Assembly (NCBI GenBank): GCA_031273185.1 | Contig: JAISSG010000047.1 | Span: 1-13,492, forward strand | Length of the DNA stretch: 13,492 nucleotides | Direction of reading: 5' to 3' | Source: Treponema sp. | GTDB lineage: Bacteria; Spirochaetota; Spirochaetia; Treponematales; Breznakiellaceae | Shown: positions 7,133 to 13,492 of the stretch, piece by piece | Layout of the letters: each line of letters begins with the position of its first letter | Numbering within the stretch: the stretch's first letter is position 1 | The notes under the pieces: generated by a model | What the model was told of the DNA's origin: nothing | Seen by the model: only the letters and a program-made list of their open reading frames with translations | Database searches by the model: none | Translations under genes and position numbers: made by a program

Positions 7133-9181
7133 ATGATTAACATGATTCGTGGAAGCCTGGCTGTATTCAAAAACAAACCGGCCCTGGTCAAAGAGCATGA
7201 TCAAGACAAGATAGCCATTGTCCTTTCCGATGGCGCGCAGATCAAGGTAAGGGAAAAAGACATAGAGATAATCCACCCCGGCCCGGTAAATAATCTGAAA
7301 GAAATTGATGAAGCGGCCAGCATGGAATCGTCGGGCGGCGCAATCCGGGAAGCCTGGGAACTGCTGCTGGCCGAGCAGTCGCCAGTCTCCCTTGGGGAGC
7401 TTGCCGGGCTTGCCTTCGGCGAGTACAGCCCTGCTTCCGCCTGGGCGGCCTTCCGTCTCTTGCAGGACGGCCTGTACTTCACCGGGACTGTCGGCGCCGT
7501 TCAGAGCCGCCAGCGGGACCAGGTCGAGGCGGGCGAAAAAAAGCGCGAGGAAAAAGCGAGGGAGACCAGGGAGCGGGAGATGTTCCTCGAACGCCTGCGA
7601 AACCGTAGTCCTTTTTTGGGGATCGGGGACTGGGGATCGGGGACTGGGGAAAAACACCACCCCCCAGTCCCTATTCCCCAGTCCCTATTCCCCAGTCCCC
7701 AGTCCCCAGTCCCTTTAGACGACAGGCGTTTCATTCAGGACATTGAGGCGCTGGCGTATGGCAGGTCAGCAAAAAGCCGGACGATGAAGGACATAGGTCT
7801 GGGCGAAACGCCGGAGGAGGCCCACGCCCTGCTGGTGGAATGCGGCTTCTGGCCGAAAGAGGCCAACCCCCACCCCGCCCGGTTCGGCGTTTCCCTGTTG
7901 CCGGCGCAAAGCGTCCCCGGCCCGCCGCCCGAGGAAAGCCGCCGCGACCTGAGCCACATGGCGGCCTTTGCCATTGACAGCCCCTGGAGCCACGACCCCG
8001 ACGACGCGGTCTCCCTTGAGGTCGAAGGCGGCAGGCAGGTGCTGTACGTTCATGTCGCCGACCCCGCCGCCTCAATCGGCAGCGACAGCCCCTGCGAGCG
8101 GGAAGCCCGCGACCGTGGCGCCACGCTGTACATCCCCGAAGGCAGTATCCGCATGATCGCCGAGGAAGCCCTGCCGCTCTTTGCCCTTGGCTTTACCGAA
8201 GGCAAGAATGCCAGCCCTGCCGAGCGTTCCCCGGCGCTGACGTTCAAAATGGCCCTCGATTCAAGCGGCGAAATCAGCGAGACGGAAATTTTTCCGTCGA
8301 TAGTAAAAGTTTCACGCCTGACATACCGGGAGGCGGACGAGCTTATGGCCGGCGCAGGCGGCGACGGGGCCGGAGCGTTACGCGATCTTTTTGCCCTTGC
8401 GCAGCGCAACGCTGCCCGCCGCAGCGCCTCCGGCGCAATCAGCATCGACATGCCGGAAACCCACATCAGCCTGAACCCGCCGCCGAGGCCCGATAGGGCC
8501 GAGGTTCCCCTCCGGAACCAGGGGCAGGTGACCATCGAGCCGGTCGTACGCTACCGTTCGATGGAACTGGTGAGGGAATGCATGCTCCTTGCCGGCGAGG
8601 GGGCCGGAACGTGGGCCATGCAGCGCAATTTGCCCTTTCCCTACGTTACGCAGGAAACGGGGGAAACGCCCGACGAGATTTTTCCCGGCCTTGCCGGGGC
8701 GTACCAGCTTCGCCGCTGCATGAGAGCCAGAACCATGTCGGTAAAACCGGGACTGCACTGGGGCCTTGGCCTTGAGACCTACACCCAGGTAACCAGCCCG
8801 CTTCGCCGCCACGGCGACCTGCTTGCCCACATCCAGATTCGCGCCCTCTTGCGGGGAGACAGCCCGCTTTCCACGGAAGAGGTGCTGGAACGGATCAGCG
8901 CGGGGGAAATTGCGGCGGCGGCGGTCGCCCGTGCAGAGCGGGCCAGCAGACACCACTGGACCATGGTCTATCTTTCTGGCAAAAAGGATTCCGTTTGGGA
9001 TGCCGTCGCCCTGGAACAAAAAGGAAATCGCTGGGCGGCGATCATTCCCGCGCTGGCCCTGGAAACCCAGGTTCCCCTGCGGAGAGAGGTTGCGCCTAAC
9101 GATCCGCTCCGGCTGGTTTTGAAATCGGCAAACATCCCCAGGGGGGAGGCGGCCTTTGTCCCCGGGGAAGGCATTTTGTAA
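7133..9181 (+). CDS. RNB-family (RNase II/R-like) 3'-5' exoribonuclease
   Basis: This is a processive 3'-5' exoribonuclease of the RNase II/RNase R superfamily, 682 residues from ATG 7133; ATG 7142 is an equally plausible start, and neither has an SD sequence. The RNB catalytic motif is intact: IDSPWSHDPDDA with D282, D288, D290 and D291, matching the four metal-binding aspartates of E. coli RNase II. Further RNB motifs are YVHVADPAAS, EREARDRGATLYIPEG and, near residue 550, SPLRRHGDLLAHIQIRAL. The C-terminus is short and I cannot confirm an S1 domain; no classical N-terminal cold-shock domain is apparent. Between a charged helix (EKKREEKARETREREMFLE) and the segment before RNB, residues about 162-194 are encoded by an inverted heptamer array and read as Gly/Trp/Ser- then Pro/Ser-rich sequence. 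The frame stays open throughout, so the gene is probably functional. Confidence 0.92.
   Translation: MINMIRGSLAVFKNKPALVKEHDQDKIAIVLSDGAQIKVREKDIEIIHPGPVNNLKEIDEAASMESSGGAIREAWELLLAEQSPVSLGELAGLAFGEYSPASAWAAFRLLQDGLYFTGTVGAVQSRQRDQVEAGEKKREEKARETREREMFLERLRNRSPFLGIGDWGSGTGEKHHPPVPIPQSLFPSPQSPVPLDDRRFIQDIEALAYGRSAKSRTMKDIGLGETPEEAHALLVECGFWPKEANPHPARFGVSLLPAQSVPGPPPEESRRDLSHMAAFAIDSPWSHDPDDAVSLEVEGGRQVLYVHVADPAASIGSDSPCEREARDRGATLYIPEGSIRMIAEEALPLFALGFTEGKNASPAERSPALTFKMALDSSGEISETEIFPSIVKVSRLTYREADELMAGAGGDGAGALRDLFALAQRNAARRSASGAISIDMPETHISLNPPPRPDRAEVPLRNQGQVTIEPVVRYRSMELVRECMLLAGEGAGTWAMQRNLPFPYVTQETGETPDEIFPGLAGAYQLRRCMRARTMSVKPGLHWGLGLETYTQVTSPLRRHGDLLAHIQIRALLRGDSPLSTEEVLERISAGEIAAAAVARAERASRHHWTMVYLSGKKDSVWDAVALEQKGNRWAAIIPALALETQVPLRREVAPNDPLRLVLKSANIPRGEAAFVPGEGIL
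7618..7713 (+). repeat. Inverted heptamer array (GGGGACT / CCCCAGT) inside the exoribonuclease gene
   Basis: The left arm reads GGGGATC, GGGGACT, GGGGATC, GGGGACT, GGGGA (7618-7650). After a spacer (AAAACACCA) the right arm (from 7662) reads CCCCAGT, CCCTATT, CCCCAGT, CCCTATT, then CCCCAGT three times and CCC. The arms are complementary over at least 12 bases (GGGGACTGGGGA), so the mRNA could form a long hairpin. The left arm also has the spaced G4 runs of a G-quadruplex. The array is translated in frame with no stop. Confidence 0.92.
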
Positions 9182-9251
9182 AGCCCCCGGCGCGTAAACG
9201 CTGTTATACGCCATTTGTGCTGAAATTGGCCGAAAATATAACGAAACACTA

Positions 9252-9281
9252 TTGACAAATGAATGTTAAATAGATTATAAT
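9252..9281 (+). promoter_or_regulatory. Consensus sigma-70 promoter of the DUF1963-like gene
   Basis: A perfect TTGACA (9252-9257) and a perfect TATAAT (9276-9281) are separated by 18 bases. Transcription should start near 9288, only about 8-11 bases before the candidate ATGs, so the mRNA would be nearly leaderless. That agrees with the poor Shine-Dalgarno site there. The promoter belongs to the A+T-rich segment, unlike its surroundings. Confidence 0.75.
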
Positions 9282-9295
9282 CAAAATTGGAAAAA

Positions 9296-9943
9296 ATGAT
9301 GAAAGAAACATATGATATTATTAAACTAATTCTTTCAGAAGATGAATATGACGGTGATAATTATTTGGAGCTAAATATCCCTATGGGTTGTTCCAGAATT
9401 GGCGGCCCAGTGGTTGATTTACCCGATGATGTTTTATATCCAGAGGGTTATTATTTCATGGCACAATTAAATTGTACTGCAATAAAGCCATTTGACAAAA
9501 TTGGCTTGTTGCCGGAAAAAGGCTTTTTATATTTTTTTGCCCGTAATTATTTGCAAGAGGGGTATGTTTTTTATACGCCAAAAGGGAAAGAATATTTGCA
9601 CAGGGTAGCAAAAGAACATGAGGATTGTTATTACTCTGGGAAAATAATTAATCAATATATCACGGGAACAGAAACTATTTATTCAAGATATATAATGGAA
9701 GGGGAAAAAAAAGAATGGGATTATTTTGCAGGCGGGGAACTCTCAAAAATATATGGCATATATACAAATTGCCAGGCGAAAGAAGAAGAAGTCTTACAAT
9801 TAATGGAAGACAGAAATAAAATAATTTTATTGCAAATCGGTGCGGATTATTTCGGAGAAGGTTGCCAAAGTGTGTTCATAGATAAAAGCGATTTAATAAA
9901 TAAAGATTTTTCAAAATGTATATTTGAATATAACCAATCCTAA
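9296..9943 (+). CDS. DUF1963 (YwqG-like) family protein, A+T-rich
   Basis: This is a cytoplasmic protein of about 215 residues with no signal peptide. It matches, from memory, the DUF1963/YwqG pattern: an early GG-P-x-D/W-P segment (IGGPVVDLPDD), MAQLNC, then LLPEKGFLYFFARN, and a C-terminal LLQIGADYFGEG...VFIDKSDLINKDFSKCIFEY. The biochemical role of that family is not established; members are often scattered and sometimes sit in tandem or immunity-like settings. The start is ATG 9296 or 9299; a TTG at 9287 is also in frame but would fall at the predicted transcription start. Codon use is strikingly A/T-rich (runs of aaa, tta, ata) against G+C-rich neighbours, and it has its own consensus promoter. 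It looks like a recent horizontal acquisition dropped between the exoribonuclease and gdh genes. It converges on gdh with an 18-base gap. Confidence 0.75.
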   Translation: MMKETYDIIKLILSEDEYDGDNYLELNIPMGCSRIGGPVVDLPDDVLYPEGYYFMAQLNCTAIKPFDKIGLLPEKGFLYFFARNYLQEGYVFYTPKGKEYLHRVAKEHEDCYYSGKIINQYITGTETIYSRYIMEGEKKEWDYFAGGELSKIYGIYTNCQAKEEEVLQLMEDRNKIILLQIGADYFGEGCQSVFIDKSDLINKDFSKCIFEYNQS

Positions 9944-9961
9944 AAATAAAAATCGGGAACG

Positions 9962-11218
9962 TTACGGGAATATGCCCCGGATTTTTTTCGCGGAAACAAG
10001 TTTCTTCAGGGCGATCATGTATGCGCTCGTCCGCAGGGTAACGTCTTGCTCGCGGTGAAGGCCATAGACCGATTCAAATGCCTTGCACATGATTCGGTCA
10101 AGGTTTTCGCTGATCTCAATCTCGTCCCACATGAGGGCCTGGATGTTCTGCACCCACTCAAAATACGAAACGATAACGCCGCCGGCGTTGGCAAGAATAT
10201 CGGGAACCACGATTATTCCCCGATCCGCCAGAATTTTGTCGGCCTCCACGGTTGTCGGCCCGTTGGCTGCCTCAATAACTATCCTGGCCTTAATATCCTT
10301 CGCGTTCTGCTCGTTGATCTGGTTTTCCAGGGCGGCGGGAATAAGAACGTCACAATCAAGGGCAAGGAGTTCCTGGTTAGAAAGATGGGTAGCGCCGTCC
10401 TTGCTGTAGTCCTTAAGCAGGCTGCCCCTTGCCGAAAGGAAGCGCAGGATGTCGGGGATGTCCAGGCCGGATTCCCTGCGAATGCCGCCGGAAACGTCGC
10501 TGGCCGCGATAATGGAAGCTCCCAGCTCGCTCAGCAGCTTGGCGCTTACGCTGCCGACGTTGCCCATGCCCTGAATGGCGACACGGATACCCTTCATCGG
10601 GATGTTCAGCTTTTTGAGCATCTCCCGCGTGATGATCATTACCCCCCGGCCTGTGGCTTCCGGGCGGCCCAGCGATCCGCCGATGTCAAGCGGCTTGCCG
10701 GTGACGATGCCGGGAACGGCGTAGCCTTTCAGCATGCTGTAGGTGTCCATGATCCAGCCCATGACCTCGCCGTTGGTGTTCACGTCCGGCGCGGGAATGT
10801 CGCGCTCGGGGCCGAGTATCGGCGCAATCATCGCCGTGAACCGGCGCGTCAGGCGTTCCAGTTCCCGGTGGGAAAGTTTGGCCGGGTCTACCTTTACGGC
10901 GCCTTTCGCGCCGCCGTAGGGAATATCCGTGACCGCGCACTTGAACGTCATCCAGGCTGCCAGCGCCTTGACCTCGTTTTCGTCCGAGTCCTGGTGAAAG
11001 CGGATGCCCCCCTTGCAGGGACCGCGCGAGCTGGAATGCTGCACGCGGTAGCCTTCAAACACTTTGACGGAACCGTCGTCCATGCGGACAGGGAACGACA
11101 CCTTCAGCTCGCGTTCGGGATACATGGTGACGATATAATCGCTCTCGGGAAGCCCCAGTTTTTCAGCGGCGCTGCGAATAACGGTGATTACATTCTCGTA
11201 AGGATTGTACGCGCTCAC
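9962..11218 (-). CDS. gdhA: Glutamate dehydrogenase (Glu/Leu/Phe/Val dehydrogenase family)
   Basis: This enzyme interconverts glutamate with 2-oxoglutarate plus ammonium using NAD(P)H. It is 418 residues, the normal size of the hexameric bacterial enzymes. Active-site motifs are GPCKGGIRFH (K69), K93 in MTFKCAV, catalytic K105 in PYGGAKG and D145 in IPAPDVNTNGEVMGWIMD. The Rossmann motif GMGNVG is at 217-222, and the late signature PDILANAGGVIVSYFEW is present. Substrate-pocket residues look glutamate-type, but the NAD/NADP preference cannot be read safely. The start is a GTG at 11218 with GGAGG six bases upstream. It is transcribed towards the convergent DUF1963-like gene. The region upstream holds tandem ATTACCGT copies (11239-11254) and a palindrome-rich element, either of which could affect its promoter. 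Confidence 0.95.
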   Translation of the reverse strand: MSAYNPYENVITVIRSAAEKLGLPESDYIVTMYPERELKVSFPVRMDDGSVKVFEGYRVQHSSSRGPCKGGIRFHQDSDENEVKALAAWMTFKCAVTDIPYGGAKGAVKVDPAKLSHRELERLTRRFTAMIAPILGPERDIPAPDVNTNGEVMGWIMDTYSMLKGYAVPGIVTGKPLDIGGSLGRPEATGRGVMIITREMLKKLNIPMKGIRVAIQGMGNVGSVSAKLLSELGASIIAASDVSGGIRRESGLDIPDILRFLSARGSLLKDYSKDGATHLSNQELLALDCDVLIPAALENQINEQNAKDIKARIVIEAANGPTTVEADKILADRGIIVVPDILANAGGVIVSYFEWVQNIQALMWDEIEISENLDRIMCKAFESVYGLHREQDVTLRTSAYMIALKKLVSAKKIRGIFP

Positions 11219-11254
11219 CTTGATCCTCCCGGGTGCAAATTACCGTATTACCGT

Positions 11255-11388
11255 AGGGTTGTTCGGAAACTCCAGTTTCCCAACAACTTCCTTAATAAAA
11301 ATCGCATTTTGCCGAGCTTTAGCTCGCGGGCTCTGCCCGAAAAAATGCAAGGCTTGCGAGGGGGCCGACCGGGTTCCCGAACAAGCCC
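11255..11388. repeat. Palindrome-rich MITE-like element between the XRE gene and gdh
   Basis: The ends are imperfect inverted repeats: TTGTTCGGAAAC (11259-11270) and, on the opposite strand, TTGTTCGGGAAC (11373-11384). GTAG lies outside both ends (11253-11256 and 11390-11393) and may be a 4-bp target duplication. Inside are a 14-bp inverted repeat with one mismatch (11258-11271 / 11274-11287), an outer stem GCATTTT/AAAATGC (11304-11310 / 11342-11348) enclosing two hairpins (11313-11326 and 11327-11339), and the palindrome GCAAGGCTTGC (11347-11357). There is no coding content. It could be a mobile repeat, a REP-like sequence or a terminator cluster for the XRE gene on the other side. Confidence 0.45.
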
Positions 11389-11402
11389 AGTAGCCGAGTC
11401 AA

Positions 11403-11750
11403 TTACGGGGCGCGATCCTGTTTTTTCTGGGCCGCCGCGCCTTGCAAAAAAGCCTGGCGTGTCTGTTCCAGGGCGGTATGGATATCTTCGTTGTATTTCC
11501 TCAGCATACTGCTCAGGCTGTCGGGAAACAAGCCGTATGGCTTTAGTAGCTCATAGGTCTCGATTTTTAAGGCATTCCCCAGTTTTACCATGTTAACGGG
11601 CGAAGCCCATTTCTTGCCGTTCTCCAGGTCGTTTATGAAATTGACCGAAACCCCGGTTTTTTTCGCCAACTGCGACTGGGTCCAGTGCAGGCTCTTGCGG
11701 TGCCTTGTGATGTTTGCGCTGAATACCTTGTGCAACTCTTTTTCCGTCAT
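11403..11750 (-). CDS. XRE-family helix-turn-helix regulator
   Basis: This is a 115-residue protein with a Cro/C1-type HTH at about residues 8-68. TQSQLAKKTGVSVNFINDLENG (about 24-45) holds the turn and recognition helix, followed by ASPVNMVKLGNAL and a helical tail (SSMLRKYNEDIHTALEQTRQAF). It has no metabolite-binding or peptidase domain, so it resembles small chromosomal or toxin-antitoxin-type repressors, but no toxin gene is next to it. The ATG at 11750 has GAGG about six bases upstream. It starts 21 bases after the stop of the sugar kinase gene on the same strand, which points to cotranscription and to a possible local regulatory role. Its target cannot be determined from the sequence. 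Confidence 0.88.
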   Translation of the reverse strand: MTEKELHKVFSANITRHRKSLHWTQSQLAKKTGVSVNFINDLENGKKWASPVNMVKLGNALKIETYELLKPYGLFPDSLSSMLRKYNEDIHTALEQTRQAFLQGAAAQKKQDRAP

Positions 11751-11771
11751 AATCTACCTCAAATTTTTGGG

Positions 11772-12896
11772 TTAGCGTTGAATTCTTGCCGAACCGCCCC
11801 GGGCAAATGCCTCCACCTGATCAAGGCCGACCATGGAGGTGTCGCCTGGAGTGGTGGTTAACAGCGCCCCGTGCGCCCAGCCGAGCCCCAGGGATTCCTC
11901 GGGGCTTTTGCCGGTTAGCAGGCCGTAGAACAGCCCCGACGCAAAACCATCGCCGCCGCCGACCCGGTCGTAAATGTCCAGTTCCGCCGCGGGGGCCTGG
12001 TAGCCCTTGCCGTCCAGCCACAGCACGGCGCTCCACGAGTGGCGGTTGGCGGAGTGAACCTCTCGCAGGGTGGTCGCCACCGCCTTGACGTTGGGGAAAT
12101 CCCTCACCATGCTTTCTATTGTGCCTAAAAACGCCGCAGAGTCAAGCCGTCCTTTTGCCTCGACATCCTGGCCTTTGAGTCCCAGGCCCTTTTGCAGGTC
12201 TTCCTCGTTGCCCACCAGTATGTCCACATGGCCCGCTATTTTCCGCAGGGTCCTGGCGGCGCTTTCGCTTGCCTGCTCCGCGCCCATGCCCCGCTCCTCG
12301 GCGGCGACCGCCCAGAGCTTGGCGCGGTAGTTCAGGTCAAATGAAACCACCGCCCCGGCTTTTTTCGCCGCCTGCATTGCCTCGATTACCAGCTCCGGGG
12401 TGGTGGGCGAAAGGGAGCAGAAAATCCCCCCCGAGTGGAACCAGCGGACACGGGGCTGCGCGGCAGGGCCGAAAATTTCGCCCCAGTCAAAACTGCCGGG
12501 CGCGAGTTGCTGTGCCGCCTCGTTGGAACGGTTGTAGAACACCACCGGCGCGCGCGCGCCCTGCCCCCGGTCGCTCCACACGATGGCCATGTTCGGCCCC
12601 CGCACCCCGTCGTGCCTGAAATGCTTGTAGTAAGGAGTCACCCCTGCCTTCTGGACGGCGAATTCGATTTTGCGCCCGATGGGGTAATCCACCATCGCCG
12701 TGGCAACGGCGGTTCTTTGCCTGAAGCAGGTTGACAGATTTGCGGCGACGTTGTACTCCCCCCCCGCGACGTGGAGCAGGTATTCGCTCGCCTCGGCAAA
12801 GGGAACAACGCCCGGATCAAGCCGGGTCACCAAAGCCCCCAAAGCGAGAAAATCATGCACCGCGCCGGCAGCCGCCGGGATTGATAGCGTTGCCAT
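11772..12896 (-). CDS. PfkB-family sugar kinase, probably 2-keto-3-deoxygluconate kinase
   Basis: This is a ribokinase-fold carbohydrate kinase of 374 residues, somewhat longer than the usual 310-340. The substrate-side motif GGEYNVAANLS lies at 45-55, DLNYRAKLW at 187-195 is typical of KDG kinases, VGNEEDL is at 228-234, and the anion hole GGGDGFASG at 313-321 contains the catalytic base D316. A sugar-contact segment (VVFYNRSNEAA) also fits KDG kinase. It would phosphorylate 2-keto-3-deoxygluconate for the Entner-Doudoroff or uronate pathway. No aldolase or uronate gene is present to confirm this, so another ketose or sugar acid remains possible. The ATG at 12896 has GAGGG just upstream. The GGEYN motif is encoded over a G8 run (12758-12765). 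The XRE regulator follows 21 bases downstream. Confidence 0.85.
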   Translation of the reverse strand: MATLSIPAAAGAVHDFLALGALVTRLDPGVVPFAEASEYLLHVAGGEYNVAANLSTCFRQRTAVATAMVDYPIGRKIEFAVQKAGVTPYYKHFRHDGVRGPNMAIVWSDRGQGARAPVVFYNRSNEAAQQLAPGSFDWGEIFGPAAQPRVRWFHSGGIFCSLSPTTPELVIEAMQAAKKAGAVVSFDLNYRAKLWAVAAEERGMGAEQASESAARTLRKIAGHVDILVGNEEDLQKGLGLKGQDVEAKGRLDSAAFLGTIESMVRDFPNVKAVATTLREVHSANRHSWSAVLWLDGKGYQAPAAELDIYDRVGGGDGFASGLFYGLLTGKSPEESLGLGWAHGALLTTTPGDTSMVGLDQVEAFARGGSARIQR

Positions 12897-12911
12897 GTCA
12901 CCCTCTAGCCC

Positions 12912-12941
12912 ATTGTACCATGTTTTTTAAGAAAACAGCAA
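12912..12941 (-). promoter_or_regulatory. Weak candidate promoter of the sugar kinase operon
   Basis: On the minus strand TACAAT (12912-12917) lies 18 bases from TTGCTG (12936-12941). The -10 is good and the -35 is poor. The predicted start would fall very close to the GAGGG ribosome site, leaving a leader of only about ten bases. The TGGGGAA heptamer array begins two bases upstream of the -35. Confidence 0.3.
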
Positions 12942-12943
12942 TA

Positions 12944-12985
12944 TGGGGAATGGGGAGTGGGGATTAGGGAATGGGGAATGGGGGT
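12944..12985 (+). repeat. Heptamer tandem array (TGGGGAA type), intergenic
   Basis: Six consecutive 7-mers: TGGGGAA, TGGGGAG, TGGGGAT, TAGGGAA, TGGGGAA, TGGGGGT. The unit is a one- or two-base variant of the GGGGACT unit found inside the exoribonuclease gene. It lies between the divergent sugar kinase and lipoprotein genes, next to both candidate promoters. Confidence 0.88.
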
Positions 12986-13009
12986 GGTCACGCAAAGGTC
13001 ACTTCCCGC

Positions 13010-13037
13010 TTGACAAAACCCGCCGATAGCGCATAAT
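13010..13037 (+). promoter_or_regulatory. Candidate sigma-70 promoter of the lipoprotein gene
   Basis: A perfect TTGACA (13010-13015) is followed after 16 bases by CATAAT (13032-13037), five of six matches to the -10. The start near 13044 would give a leader of about 205 bases before the lipoprotein ATG, long enough for regulation. Confidence 0.55.
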
Positions 13038-13043
13038 TAAAGC

Positions 13044-13250
13044 AAGATTCGGCGTTGCCGAGTAAAAGTTACTTTTTTGAAAAAAGGGGGTGCTTGCATG
13101 ACAGCCGATGTATTTTACTTAACAAGTGTTACCCCCCCTTCCCCCCCGAGATTGATTTAGCACACACTGCCAGTTGTATTTCCTTTGACAGCAAAATTTC
13201 CCCTAACTCTGCCGTTGGCGGAGCCATCTTTTTTCTCAAGGAGTTTTACC
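13044..13250 (+). other. Long structured leader upstream of the lipoprotein
   Basis: This non-coding part of the 354-base gap holds several elements. Two adjacent hairpins (TCGGC/GCCGA at 13049-13061 and AGTAA/TTACT at 13061-13073) run into T6, like a weak attenuator. T6-G-A6 forms a palindrome (13072-13086). A 20-codon open frame (13098-13160) ends in Pro-Pro-Ser-Pro-Pro-Arg-Leu-Ile. Two C7 tracts (13132-13138 and 13141-13147) are separated by TT and face AAGGGGGT at 13084-13091, with which they could pair. AAGGAG (13238-13243) is the lipoprotein ribosome site. Each part is visible, but the functions are guesses. Confidence 0.4.
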
Positions 13251-13492
13251 ATGAACAGCGTACTTAAACTAATGGCCAGATTGACGGGCGAAGCCGTAAG
13301 CGAAAAATTTGAAAAGGTGGGCCGCTTTGCGGCTAACGTAGCAAAAGGACTGGGCGTTGGCGTAGCCATCCTCGGCCTTGCCGGATGCCCGCAACCGACC
13401 AACGGTGGTGACATTAACCCAAACGACAAACCTACAACCCATACCGTAAACAACGCCGGCTATGATTTGGTAATTCCCAAACCCGAAATTGG
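13251..13492 (+). CDS. Putative lipoprotein, 3' end cut by window
   Basis: Eighty codons are visible before the window ends. The protein begins MNSVLKLMARLTGEAVSEKF. After a long, charged, amphipathic region it reaches a hydrophobic run, GLGVGVAILGLAGC, whose LAGC is a lipobox, giving lipidation at C46 after signal peptidase II cleavage. The following residues (PQPTNGGDINPNDKPTT) are the usual flexible tether. A pre-lipobox region of 45 residues is unusually long; typical lipoprotein signals are 15-25. Either the true start is a later Met (M8 is the only one available) or this lineage uses long leaders. The ATG at 13251 is well supported by AAGGAG seven bases upstream. The family cannot be recognised from this fragment. 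Its export signal suggests an outer-membrane or periplasmic location. Confidence 0.7.
   Translation, partial: MNSVLKLMARLTGEAVSEKFEKVGRFAANVAKGLGVGVAILGLAGCPQPTNGGDINPNDKPTTHTVNNAGYDLVIPKPEI

Noticed and set aside
10046..11596. 516-codon plus-strand open frame over gdh
   Set aside because: It is antisense to glutamate dehydrogenase and runs through the palindromic element and part of the XRE gene, which real genes would not do.
11403..11750. XRE regulator as the antitoxin of a toxin-antitoxin pair
   Set aside because: No small toxin-like gene lies next to it; its operon partner is a sugar kinase.
12548..12559. Alternating GC run (GCGCGCGCGCGC), a possible Z-DNA tract
   Set aside because: It encodes ordinary residues (Gly-Ala-Arg-Ala) of the sugar kinase and is expected at this base composition.

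Overview
The window is a G+C-rich bacterial chromosome segment holding mostly housekeeping and biosynthetic genes. It probably comes from a spirochaete of the Treponema type. That is an inference from the style of the CheY-like regulator, the 130-residue and Cys-rich hypothetical proteins, the lipoprotein and the overall gene mix; no rRNA or other decisive marker is present. I see no tRNA, rRNA, CRISPR array, transposase or prophage gene.

Layout, left to right. (1) Minus strand: the N-terminal two thirds of the ClpB disaggregase, cut by the window edge, preceded by a single-domain CheY-like response regulator. (2) Divergent from these, a plus-strand tRNA-dihydrouridine synthase carrying a translated heptanucleotide repeat. 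It converges on a minus-strand zinc-type adenylate kinase that has its own promoter. (3) Minus strand: a small Cys-rich protein, a 130-residue hypothetical protein behind a perfect 13-bp hairpin, then the lysine/diaminopimelate genes lysC and dapB, coupled by an ATGA overlap. (4) Divergent from lysC across only 31 bases, a plus-strand RNB-family exoribonuclease interrupted in frame by an inverted array of GGGGACT/CCCCAGT heptamers. (5) An A+T-rich orphan gene (DUF1963/YwqG-like) with a consensus sigma-70 promoter, which looks horizontally acquired. (6) Minus strand: glutamate dehydrogenase, then a palindrome-rich element of about 130 bp, an XRE-type regulator and a KDG-kinase-like PfkB sugar kinase that probably forms an operon with the regulator. 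(7) A 354-base gene-free stretch with another heptamer array, a good promoter, attenuator-like hairpins and two C7 tracts, leading into a plus-strand lipoprotein that runs off the window.

Metabolically, glutamate dehydrogenase, LysC and DapB link ammonium assimilation to the aspartate pathway (diaminopimelate for the wall, and lysine), and the sugar kinase feeds the Entner-Doudoroff/uronate route. The most unusual signal is not a gene system. It is a set of 7-nt-period repeat arrays, two of which are read through in frame inside conserved enzymes, together with G8 tracts in coding motifs and a small MITE-like element. I found no convincing new multi-gene system.
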